From: Favolaschia claudopus
Taxonomy: Eukaryota > Basidiomycota > Agaricomycetes > Agaricales > Mycenaceae
Direction of reading: 5' to 3'
Assembly: GCA_037176885.1 (NCBI GenBank)
Contig: JAWWNJ010000044.1
Span: 744,001 to 808,000, forward strand
DNA length: 64,000 bases
The translations under genes were made by a program, and so were the position numbers. Within the stretch, counting starts at the first letter, position 1; every line of letters starts with the position of its first letter. The notes beneath the pieces are model-generated. The model was not told the origin of the DNA. It saw only the letters and a list, made by a program, of their open reading frames with translations, and did not search any database. This document shows positions 48,939 through 59,622 of this stretch, piece after piece.

Positions 48939-51012
48939 ATGGACAACTTACATCTCCCGACAAGGGGAACGCGTCTGAGACTTGGGGAGCACACGGGGAC
49001 CGTAAGATTTGTCGGCGAAGTAGCCAACACCTCTGGAATTTGGTTCGGAGTTGAATGGGACGCTCCTGAACGCGGTAAACATGACGGTGTCAAGGACGAC
49101 AAACGCTACTTCTCTTGCCGGTGAGGCTCGCAGCTGAAAGGACACAAAAACTCCATCTAGAACTCGCATAGCATTCCAAATGCGGGTTCCTTCATTCGGC
49201 CGATTCCCAACATTTCTTATGGCACCTCGTTCCTCAACGCGCTGTACTCGAAATATGTCGAGATGCCTCACAACGCAGAGTCCCAAGAAAAAGTTCTACT
49301 TGGGTCGTCAAATGGTGCTATCGAGGTAGAGGCCGTAGATCTTGACAAGATCCGCCGTAAATTTGCCAATCTGGATCGTCTCCGTGAAGTGAGCCTCGAC
49401 AACGAATACATTGCGCGGTATGACGAGCCGCCAGGTACCATACGATCCACTTGTCCCAGTGAGTCGACTTCCCGAACGAGTCCGAATTACATCCCGTCGC
49501 TAATGATGCGTAAAAGGCGTTCGCGGCCTTGATTTGACTGCAAGCCTCATATCAAGCTGGGATCTGATTGCTGCCATTTGCGCCGAGCTTCCAGCTCTCC
49601 AGAGGTTATCATTGAAGTGGGTCATTCCAACATAATTGGGTTACTATCAATTTTCTTTGTCTGATCTTGTATCGAGTCGCAACCGTCTCGAATCTCCAAG
49701 TGACTCACGAGCTTTGGAGCTTGCTTTCCCCAACCTGATCGAGTTACGGCTCAATCATACGCTGACGACATGGAAAGAAATGCAAAGGGTAACCGCCGCG
49801 ATGCCCGCTCTGCAAATCATCGAAGTAGGGTATAATTTTATCGACGAGCTACCCTCGACGAATCTCGTACAAGAATCTAAAATAAGCACTATCAATTTGG
49901 ACAGTAACAACCTAGATAACTGGGTCCATATCTCCGACTCCCTACAATTCTACCCGTCGTAAGCTCTTCGTTCCCGTTATCCCCGACATGGATCCCCACC
50001 CTGGTCTAGATTAGAACGCGTCGTTTTGACGTCGAACAAAATTGAAAAGATCCCTCCTCCCCTGGCCGGTCAAAGCCTCAACATCAGGCAACTATCTCTG
50101 TCGCTTAATCGTCTGGGCTCCTGGGATGATATCGATGCTCTCACCACCTGGTGCCCAGCCTTGAGCTCCCTTACCTTTAATGGTAACCCATTATTCGACG
50201 GTACGATTAGGGTTTTTGCGTTATATCCTTCCTATATTTCGCGCAGATCCCGTACAAGGCCGCAACTCTCGGCAACTCACAATAGCGCGAATCCCAACCC
50301 TCATGGCACTAGACGCCGCTGCTGTAGGTCCATCTTTGTTATCGTGCTTTGTAATTTCGAACACAAAATTCATGGAGAGTCTAGATCTCCCCCAAAGAAC
50401 GAACAGACTGTGAATTATTCTATCTTTCCCATGTAGCCCTACACGGCCCCAAATCAGAGCAAGAGCGCCACGTCAGCTACCCGCGATGGACCGAACTCTG
50501 CGAGAGTATGCTCATCCATTGCGATTAATTTCCGTTGGCCTAGAGCGCTCACTCGCGAACCAGAACATGGACGCCCTGCAGAGCACGAACCAGATCACAA
50601 TCAAGACAAACTCAGCCGCCGCCTGATTGGTATGTTTCGTCCCTTGGCATAGAAAAGCGGAACATTGCTCTGATGTGCTCTGATGAAAAATGCTGTAGAG
50701 GTTAACGCCTACTGCTGTGCCGCCTCCCCGACTTCCTCAAACATAGACTCTCAGATAGCTACCACCCTCCTGCGAGACGCCGAACGCTCCCCCCTCCGCG
50801 TCCTTCCGACAATGACTCTTCGGGCTCTTCGGCTAAAGATTTGTAAGATGTTAAAGCTTAGCGCTTCAAGCACAGCCCTTTCGCTGTGGCTGCAGATGCA
50901 GGACGGCTCGCTAGCGCCGCTCGAGAGTGATCGAGACACACAAGATTTAGCTTGGTTAGGAATAGAATCCGGCTCTAACATTGTGTTCACGGTAAATGAA
51001 AAGCAGAAATAA
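48939..51012 (+). CDS. TBCE: Tubulin-folding cofactor E
   Basis: About 530 residues in seven or more exons. The N-terminal CAP-Gly domain reads TRLRLGEHTGTVRFVGEV, IWFGVEWDAPERGKHDG (the GKxDG tubulin-tail motif with His for Asn) and KRYFSC, joined to an exon with SFIRPIPNISYGTSFLNAL. Leucine-rich repeats follow: FANLDRLREVSLDNEYIA, AFPNLIELRLNHTLTTW, STINLDSNNLDNW, LNIRQLSLSLNRLGSWDD and LSSLTFNGNPLF. The C-terminus is a ubiquitin-like domain (LRALRLKICKMLKL through IESGSNIVFTVNEKQK). This order is diagnostic of TBCE, which works with cofactors D and C to make or take apart alpha/beta-tubulin dimers. Upstream context is the shared promoter with HIBCH. Complete. Confidence 0.9.
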
Positions 51013-51590
51013 AACAGCTGTATTGGGAGGGAAAAAAAATACATCATCGATATCAGAATGCGCAAAGCACCGAGCACATATTCCTAGTGATGAAGAAGAA
51101 ACAAGATACGCACGGTTGTGGGCGCCAATGTGACGCATTGTTTGCCGACTCCTTCCCGTTTCGACTTGACACAATCACGACCAAAAGTTTTCATCGATGA
51201 AGGCAGAACAAAAAGATGTCGGGTCCGGTCGACGATTAGCGCTACCAACGAATCATGCCCCTTGTCGACGGCGTTCTGTTGCAGCCCAGGGTGTAAGGTG
51301 GCCATGGGTTGATGGTTTTCTAAGGGAATCGCAGCCAGGACCAGTCCACGTATGCGTCGGTGATACCGCTTCCGATGGCCCACCTCTAGTAAAGACGACG
51401 ATCCTCACGATGATTCGAAGGTCCAACGAGTAGTACAAGCAAGGCCGGCGTATAGAAGAACACCAATTTCGAGGGAAGAGAGAGAGAGAAATTTGCATCG
51501 CCCAACACCAACGGAAAGAAAGCCTGTCCACGAATCCTGTTTGGCCAGTACCGAATAATCCCGAAGCCTGGGGGTTTATTTTTCCGCATT
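51013..51590. other. Convergent 3' region of TBCE and SR-protein gene
   Basis: Holds both 3' ends. A 99-codon minus-strand frame (51084-51383) lies downstream of the SR-protein stop; it has no domain and could simply be 3' UTR sequence. Confidence 0.4.
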
Positions 51591-53113
51591 TTAGCGGGAC
51601 CATCCCGCGTCTCCATTCCTGGCAGACCTATCCTCGAAACGTTCTTCCTTGTCGTCGCCGCCCCGTCTTCGTTCTTCCCTGTCCCTGCGACGGTTATAAT
51701 AATCAGGCCCACGTCGCACATTATCATCTCCCCGCCGGTGATTCTCGTACCCTGTAGCCCTCCTGTCTTCATCTCTTCTCGGCGGGGGAGACCTGCGACG
51801 ATCCTCGTGGTCACGGCGCGGCGGCGACCTGGAGCGGTCACGGCGGCGGTCATCCCTGTGTCGGTCACGGTCATCGCGGTAGCGGTCACGGTCATCTCTG
51901 TCCCTGTAGCGATCGCGATCGTCGCGGCGGTCACTGCGATGATAGTTGTCCGGGCCGCCCCGCTATAAAATCACTGTCAAGGACAACCCGCAAAGGTGAT
52001 AGCACTACCCACAGAGTCATCAAACGCAACGCGGACGGGTCTGCCACGAAGATCCGTGTTGTCCAAGGTTTTGACAGCGCGGTCAGCGTCATCGCGAGAG
52101 AGGTACTCGAGGATTCTGATAAACGAGTGTTGTTAGATTGAACACCGAGTAAGAGATTGAACTTACCCTTGATCGCGGTAGTCCCGGTCGATGTCAGCGA
52201 AAGAGACGCTTCCAATTGTGCGTCCAAAGTCTTTCAAATCCTAAGATCGAGCAGGTTTGTCAGGGTCGGTCCATCCAAGAAGGGCGCGATATTCCGGCAG
52301 TAAAACAAGTCGGATCCATGACATTCTCGGAGGGAAAGTTCGAAGCCAAAAGAAAACGCCAGACGATGAAATGAGGGCCTTTCGAACCGCGAAACGGGGT
52401 CAAATTGAAGACACCACCAACGCCAAAGGAAAAGAATCGGATTGAGAGCGCCATGGCCAGAGGGGGGAGGACGAAGACCAAGCGGGATAGAACCGGGACC
52501 GTACCTGCCAGCTTGTATCACGGGAGAGGCCCGACACGATAACGCGGATACCAGGGGGTCTGCGGGAACGAGGAGCACTGCAGCACGACCAGTCAGCATG
52601 CTGAATCCTCATTTCAACTACTTTGCATACCCATAGCTCCTGTCGCTGTCGTACGGCTCCCTACGGGGCCGGCTTTCCTTTGCAAACTCGACGACGATGC
52701 TATAGGTCACAATTGGGTTAGCTCGCGCCCAAATCTGTGCAAACCTCGACGAACTTTTGACCCATGAAGTTTTTTCCATTGAAATTGGTCACAGCATCCT
52801 CCGCATCCTGGAAAAGTATAAGCGCCTTACAAAGGAGGCAACCAAGTCGGTCATGAAGGTTGTCCTGCCTTTGCATTCTCAAACTCGACAAAGCCGAATC
52901 CTGTTGCGTTTTGATTATTTCCGTCGTCGGATGGTCCGTGTCTTTTGGACGAACCAGTCATGACACGGCAGTCGATAATGCTGCCATAGCCCTCGAAAAG
53001 CTTGGAGACGTCCTCAGAGCGGACGTCAGAGGCAAGTCCTGCGATACTCTTGTTGAGAAAGCGTAGAGACGAGGGGGTTTGACCTTACTGCCAAGATAGA
53101 GACGCCTGGACAT
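51591..53113 (-). CDS. SR-type splicing factor with two RRMs
   Basis: About 300 residues. RRM1 starts at the ATG: MSRRLYLG with an intron inside the RNP2 strand, SIAGLASDVRSEDVSKLFEG, IIDCRVMTG, and RNP1 GFGFVEFENA. A linker RPRREPYDSDRSYG follows. RRM2 reads RVIVSGLSRDTSWQ, then an intron at 52242-52504 (263 nt), then DLKDFGRTIGSVSFADIDRD and LRGRPVRVAFDDS. SWQDLKD is the signature of the second, pseudo-RRM of SRSF1-type proteins. The tail is Arg/Asp/Ser-rich (RDRYRDDRDRHRDDRRRDRS, SRSPPRR) and ends RSARNGDAGWSR. Such proteins bind exonic enhancers and promote spliceosome assembly or mRNA export (S. pombe Srp2, yeast Npl3). The intron in RRM2 is far longer than the ~50-nt norm here and may be regulated. 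Confidence 0.88.
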
Positions 53114-53370
53114 GATGGTAAGGAAGAAAGTCAAAAGGCGATGATAAGAGCGGAGTCTCAAATTCACTTAGTCAGCTGAGTGGGTCCGTGCACGCTACGT
53201 CCTCAACCTGCAATAGCTCGACAACAACATTGACTACTAATAATCTAGTTCAGAATATAGATATATTTTCGACGAACAGCAAACAGATGCTCTTCCAAGA
53301 TGTCCGGCAGGGACTCAGGAAATAGGTGAAAATATCGTAGTTAGGTTGGGCATGCTAGCGCACATTCGGT

Positions 53371-55425
53371 TTAGTGCTGTGACTGCGACCAGTCGATACT
53401 GCTTATATCAATCCCTTCCTGGACCATTTCCCACAACGGGCTGCGTGAGTAGAGTCAGCTTCATGTCCACGGACATAGAAACAGGGAAGAAGAGCCACCC
53501 ACCTCATATCCCTCAACTTCTGGACCGTACGCACGATATGTTGCACCACAAAGTCGACCTCGGCTTCAGTTGTGAACCGACCGATACCAAACCGGAGCGA
53601 CGAATGGGCCATGTCCTCAGCGGCGCCTGGAATGAAGGAAGGGGAAGATACGGTATCAGTACTGCAGACGCCGAGGAAAAACTTGTTTGGTTATACCTAA
53701 CGCTCGTAAGACATACGAAGGTTCTAGTGAGGCCGAGGTGCAAGCACTGCCGGACGATAATGCGATGTCCTGGAAACGATATTGAATGAGGACCTGAAGA
53801 ACTTGAGAAGCACAAGAACAATACCTTCAAAGCCATCAAGAGACTTTCTCCTTCGACATACGAGAAACTCAGATTAACGCATCCCGGATAGCCATTGGAA
53901 TCCCCATTCCGGACGACGTGCTCCACCTGCGAATTAATAGAATCTATAAGTCGGGTGGATAGCTCGGATATCCGTTTATGATCGCGCTATATGGAAACAG
54001 GATTAAGCATTCATCCAATTAAGCCGCATTCAAAAAAACCACGAAAGAGTCAGTACCCCTGCACGCCATGGTCATAACCGAGCTGAAGGCGCATTTCTAC
54101 GCAGCTTCACTCGATTCAATTGCGTGCGAGTCTCATCACCCCCAAGGAAAAACGAAAACGAAATCAAGGGGTTAAATTGCACTCACAGCCATTTCCATTT
54201 TCGCAATTCGCGCAGCAGCGCCGATACCCACAACCAAAGGAGTGGGAAGCGTACCACTCCGCAACCCACGTTCTTGGCCACCACCACTGATGATGGGTTC
54301 GAGACGAACCCTAGGCCGTCTCCGCACATAGGCCGCGCCAATTCCTTTCGGACCATATATTTTGTGACCAGAGATGCTCATGAGATCCACATTCATCTCG
54401 TTCACGTCAATCGGAATCTTGCCCACTGCTTGGGCCGCATCCGTATGTAAGTAGACACCTCGGTGCTTGCGGAGAAGTGCCCCAATCTCCTTCATAGGCT
54501 GGATGACCCCAGTCTCATTGTTGACCGTCATAATGGAGACCAGCGCCGTATCGGGGCGTATTGCTGCCTCCAATTCCTCCAGAGAGACCACCCCATTTTG
54601 CTGCACGGGCAGGTACGTGATGTCGAATCCTTCCTCGCCAAGTTTCCGGCATGAATCGAGCACACATTTATGTTCCTGTCGAACAAATCCACATAAGTTA
54701 ACGGACTTCTTCGGAGTCTCAAACTCCAAGCCCACCGTTTGGGTAGTGATGACGTGCCGTTTTTTCTCTTTGTGAAAGCGCGCGACACCCTTAATAGCCA
54801 TGTTATTGGATTCTGTTGCTCCGGAGGTGAATACGATGTCCTTCGGATCAGCGCCAATGAGGTCCGCGAGATGCTATAATAAAGCAGTATGAGGATGCAT
54901 ATCCACCAAAGAGAATGTTTCCATGTGGCAGACCTTGCGAGCGTCTTCGACGGCCTGCTCTGCTTCCCATCCATACGCGTGTGTCCGACTATGAGGATTT
55001 CCATACTGGTCGGTGAAGAATGGAAGCATAGCGTCGAGAACTCGGGGATCGACGGGTGTGGTGGCCTACGGTATAGATGAGCTTGAAACAAGTCGAAACC
55101 AATTGCAACGCTTTACGAACTTGCATGTCCAAGTAAATAGGTCGAGTTTTCTCTTTCATGGACCCTTCCCGAACAGGCATTTCGAGTTTGAAGCCAAGCA
55201 TGTCTAGAGCGATCAGAAAGGCATTGAAAGAAGGGCATTGTACCTTCTACCTGATCTCGGGGTAAAGTGGCTCTCATCTTGGTATGTCGAAGGTAAATCC
55301 ACAACGCTGGCCCGGTCGGCGCCCGATGGCTGCACAAGGCCACGACGAGAGCCCGCCGCCAGGGCTTTTGCGTTCGTTTTGGCTGCGGTTTTGCGGACAG
55401 CGGTACGGGACAGTCTCGACAACAT
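53371..55425 (-). CDS. NFS1: Mitochondrial cysteine desulfurase
   Basis: About 480 residues. NFS1 removes sulfur from cysteine with PLP and hands it to ISCU for iron-sulfur cluster assembly, also serving tRNA thiolation. ATG 55425 starts a mitochondrial leader ([20 protein letters not shown]). The enzyme begins RPIYLDMQ, followed by [38 protein letters not shown], and [13 protein letters not shown] with the Asp contacting PLP. The PLP lysine is in [15 protein letters not shown], then [19 protein letters not shown]. The catalytic cysteine loop [20 protein letters not shown] is intact near 53760-53700. The C-terminus [17 protein letters not shown] to SIDWSQSQH is the usual Isu-binding tail. Complete, about seven exons. 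Confidence 0.93.
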
Positions 55426-55499
55426 GAGGGAGGAGACGAAAGAAAGGCGCGCCAGTGAAATGTCGCACACGTGAGTATTAAAATATTGATTTCCGCTTT

Positions 55500-55700
55500 A
55501 TCAGATTAGACAAGCTTAAGCACCCCGCCTTCGGCAGGGCCGACTCGCTGCGCTCGCGTCCCTCCCTACGGCTGGGGCACAGCTTGTCGGGGCTCCGCCC
55601 CAAACCCCGCGTGTTTTTTTTTGCTGGATTCCGTGCCCGCGGCGCCGCACTGCCGCTCGCTGCACTCGCCGGCGCGCGGCGCCGGGGAAAGCGTGTGAGA
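55500..55700. repeat. GC-rich hairpin island, possible non-autonomous element
   Basis: A block of about 200 bp, much more GC-rich than its flanks, with nested short inverted repeats (for example CCGCCTTCGGCAGG, GGGGCTCCGCCCC, GGCGCGCGGCGCC) and a T-run near 55614-55622. AAGTCAC motifs follow at about 55700-55730 with an inverted GTGACTT near 55770. In texture it resembles the core of the 13.65-14.24 kb element, but I found no matching terminal repeats, so mobility is unproven. Confidence 0.4.
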
Positions 55701-57299
55701 AGTCACCTGCTTTTCTGTCAAAAGTCACGCGACTGATGGCCTGGCCCTCTTTTCAAGTATAGGATGACTCAGTGACTTTGCAGGATAACGTAGAATTCTC
55801 GTGTTGATTTCGCTGTCCTACATTGTACATAGCAGACCCAGTTCAATGACGGCCACAAATACACCATGTCAATGGCGTCTCCTCACTGAGGAATTCTTCA
55901 TCCTTAGAGAATGAGACGGAGGAAGAGTTCCGTTCTGAGTTCCGCCGGTTACACCGCGTCTGCAAACCCGCCCTGCCGAGACACTCGTCATATATATAGG
56001 GTGTCGCGTACCCTGTTCACCCCGGCCGATGATGAGGTACTCTGTTCACGATGGATATCTGATAAATACGCCGGGCCACGGGTTGCGCGTCGGCCGGCAT
56101 AGGTGAGTTGGATGATTCACCGGACTTTGTGCCGACTGAAGTTGAAAAGGTAGACTTTCCCGGAAATAGGGACCTCATCAAAATCGAGCGTACCACAATT
56201 CGGTGTTGAACATGCATGTTACTCAGCTTTTCTGTCGTCCGACCACAGTCCGACCTGGATACCAGTCGTGACACTGTCGTGTGCTTCATCATTATCCTGG
56301 CGACGACGAAAGTTGGAAGAGAACAAACTCGGATTTCCGAAACTTTAATGTCCGCTGATCAGCGACGGGGGAAAAGTCCGCGTTACTTGCAATGACGTTA
56401 ACGGAACGATGAGGACCGCCAAAATATCTTCTCGTGTGGGGAAGGAACACGCATCGAACCTGAAAATCCCGACGTTGGATTCCCAATCCTGCATGAGTAG
56501 AACCCGTACAGTGCGGGATTTTGCCACGCAAAACGCGATGTGATTCCCCGGGTTACACCAAACACGTCGGAAACCAAGAAAGATCCTAGCCCGGTTACTT
56601 ACCTCTGGTAGAGCGTCATAGGAGATCGACCAGGTCCAGTTCGGTGTCTATACGACCGTGCCATTGGTAAGGAACAAGTTTCTGGGTCGCCGACAACGAT
56701 GCGGTACTCCGTCGAGATGGTGACTTGAAGCAGTCTGAATAAGCATTATGGATCCAAATTGCACGTTCGGAATCGGCGGAAGAGGAGTCGGAGGAGGAGC
56801 CAGCTATAGCAAGCCAAGAACAAGGTTCGATAACATGTGGTTCAACCTGACTTGGGGTCTGAGATGGGTCCGAGTGAGCCATCCTCCACCGGCGAGGAAG
56901 TTGCGATGACTCAGATGAAGGGTCCACGGCCTCGTCCAAGTACCTGAGAGCGGAGATAGGCCAAGTATCGAAACGTCGTCGGATGCAACCGTATAGGCTC
57001 TGCATTGCATAGCCCATCCCGAGTCGGCCTTCAGAAGTTCGATGATCTCAGTCAGCAGAGAAAACAGTCGAGTCAGCCATTGGCGCCGAGTAGTAATGGC
57101 CAAAAATGAGAACAGAGGTCAATATAGTTGGAGAAGAAAAGAGTTGAACTAAACAACAAAGGCAAGTACAACAAAGCATACGACCACAACACGGTTAGAG
57201 CCGGCTATCAAACTGAACCACATTCGGCCTGCTGTGGCACACAATCACTCGAACGCGTACTACTTGCCCTTCTCTTTCACCAAGTTCCCAATACACATC
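55701..57299. other. Divergent intergenic region, NFS1 and UBLCP1
   Basis: Promoter side of UBLCP1 and sequence beyond the GC-rich island. Minus-strand frames at 56616-57017 (133 codons, Ser-rich) and 56804-57103 overlap in different phases; a small gene starting near 57103 (MAITTRRQWLTRLFSLLTEI) cannot be ruled out but I cannot support it. Confidence 0.35.
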
Positions 57300-59279
57300 A
57301 TGGACGGCCAGCAATCTGCGCCACCTCCTGAAGCAACTCAGATCGAAGCATCCGGCTCAACCACAGAGGCAAGCCCCGATGCACCCTTCCTTTCAAACAT
57401 CCTTTCGTTTAGTTGATTTACGACCCTCCCGGCCACAGCTCACCGCGACTGGCGAACCAGAACGCTGGATCGATCTTCAATTCACCTGGGCTGGCAAGCC
57501 CTTCACCCTCAGCATCGCTGAAACCGACAGGTTTGTCCCGTTTCTCCGCGTTTCCATTGAGATTCGAGAAGAGGCGCTCGTTTGACGCGTGGCATGCAGG
57601 ATATTTGATTTCAAGGCAGCTCTCCATAAATTAACAAAGGTTCCGCCAGAGCGCCAAAAGATCCTCGGCTTGACGAAGACGAACAAGTTGCCACCGGATC
57701 AAGAGCGAATGTGGGGATCCCTTACCGTACATTCTCGTTGAAAAAAGATCTGGCTGAACGGCGTCAATTTCAGTGCGGATTTACGACTTGCAACGGGGAA
57801 GAAATTCACCTTGATTGGCACACCTGAAGGCGATGAACTCAAAGGTCTTTCAATCCGCCGATCGTAGCTGAGAACGGATGAACTGAAAAAAATTCTCATA
57901 TTTAGATCCATCTCGTCAGTGCTTGAAACAACCGCGTTTGATTTTTTTTTCTGACGTGCTGTAGAACTCGAAAACTTGCCAGACGTTGTGAACGACCTAG
58001 ATCGTGATTTCACGGAAGACCCAGCAGCCAGTGCAGCATACCGCAATGATCAACGAAATATTCGCAAAGTCAAGGAAGCAACCACCGCTTTGAAACCCAA
58101 CCTGATTCATCCTCTGCGATCGGGAAAGAAACTCCTTGTGCTCGATATCGATTACAGTACGCATTATTAATACTCATTTTGCATCTCGTTCAAGTTGGCG
58201 CACACGGACTGATCTTGCGTTCCACAGCCATCTTAGACACGAAACCACTAACATCAGGCAGTCTACCGCCAGCCGAATGCGCAAGACCGAGATTACACGA
58301 ATTTTTAGAAGCTATATATCCACACTACGATAGTACGCGTTGCCTATCGCTTGGTTGAAATGAACTGAATTACCCGCAAACAGTTTGCATATGGTATGCA
58401 TTTTTTTTCTTCCGCCTCAAAATCAGTTGTTTCGACTTTGTATCGATCTTAGGTCGCAAACGAGTTGGATGTGGCTAGGTTTGTCCTGCCCGCACCCATC
58501 CTACTATCATTATTCATCAAGGTTCAAATTCCTACCTGCTGTTAGAAACCAAACTCGTCGAACTCGGCATGATCGGATCCCTCAAAAATTATCAGGTACG
58601 TTCGGTTGATCTACCCAATGATTGATAGATGCCCTCTTCTTCGCCGTTCACCTCAAGTGTCTGGTGCTGTGCATAGATATCATTTGGTGATTCTACTCTG
58701 CGTGAAGTATGCTAAGAATACTGATCATCGTCACCGCGGCGGTAGTCCTCGACAAGACGCCCATGTTCACTGTCTTCACCGAACGGGACGGAAAACCCTG
58801 GACACACTCTGTGAAGGCGCTGCAAATAATTTGGAATCACTTTCCTCAGTTGTCCGTCTTCTCCAAAATTATACTTCTAAGGACTGCCAGTTGACATTTG
58901 AGCCTTTCCGCAGCAACGCAACGAACACGATACATGTCGATGACTTGGTGTGTTGGTTCCACTTCTTCGTCAAATCTGGAATTGAATAGGGGGTCTGATG
59001 TTAAAAATTAAAAATCCTCAGAGCCGAAACTTCGCGCTGAATCCGAAAGAAGGGCTCAAGATCTCTGCGTTCAAAGGTGCCCACACACCCGAAGCCATGG
59101 CAGACCGCGAGCTCGACAAACTCGCGAGATATATGAACCATATCGCCAGTGTTCCAGATTTTCGAACCTTGTCGCACAAGGTCAGATCATTTCTTTCATC
59201 GTAAATTGAACTGTGGTTGAGGATGATATATGGGCAGGACTGGAAGTCTGTTGTACGCAGTCTGCCGAGGCCGGAATGA
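57300..59279 (+). CDS. UBLCP1: Ubiquitin-like domain CTD phosphatase (proteasome phosphatase)
   Basis: About 370 residues in ten or more short exons. UBLCP1 docks on the 26S proteasome through its ubiquitin-like domain and dephosphorylates it, mainly in the nucleus. The UBL part reads DLQFTWAGKPFTLSIAETDR, IFDFKAALHKLTKVPPERQK, ILGLTKTNKLPPDQERMWG and KKFTLIGTPEGDELK. The HAD/FCP phosphatase starts RNIRKVKEATTALKPNLIHP, then KLLVLDIDYT, where the last Thr of DxDxT is made by splicing (TACA joined to CC). After ECARPRLHEFLEAIYPHYD a 10-nt exon (58384-58393) gives ICIW, leading to SQTSWMWLETKLVELGMIG. Then come DKTPMFTVFTERDG, HVDDL, SRNFALNPKEGLKISAF and DWKSVVRSLPRPE. Start ATG 57300 and stop 59277-59279 are clear; the junction before DKTPMF is uncertain. 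Confidence 0.88.
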
Positions 59280-59622
59280 ATGTATCCTACCGTCCACTCC
59301 GCATTTGCCAATGAAGTCTGTGGTATTGTTGAAAAGTGATTAGCTTGTGGGCGTCATTGTAGATCAGCGTCTCGTCAAGAGAAGTAAGTAGGCTCACAAC
59401 CTACAATTAAGATCAACGGCTATATTCGACGCACTTCGTCAGTTAGATCTGGGGTGTTGAAAATTCAACGCATTGTCAAATTAAACTTCGTGGTGACTCT
59501 CAAGGCAGAGATCGATGCAGATTCAGTTTCAAACGAGAAGTATTATTCAAAATGCGCGTGTACAGGATATACAAATGAGGACCTGGAATATTAATGCAGC
59601 CGCATCCATCCCAAGAAAACTT
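59280..59622. other. Convergent 3' region of UBLCP1 and CBHII
   Basis: The 343 bp between two stop codons. AT-rich, no coding signal. Confidence 0.4.

Noticed and set aside
56616..57103. Minus-strand Ser-rich frames as a gene
   Set aside because: Two phases compete, no family resemblance and no clear splice structure.
57300..59279. UBLCP1 region as a pseudogene because of many short frames and stops
   Set aside because: Each stop falls in a short intron with proper ends, and conserved residues including DIDYT and IWSQTS are rebuilt by splicing.
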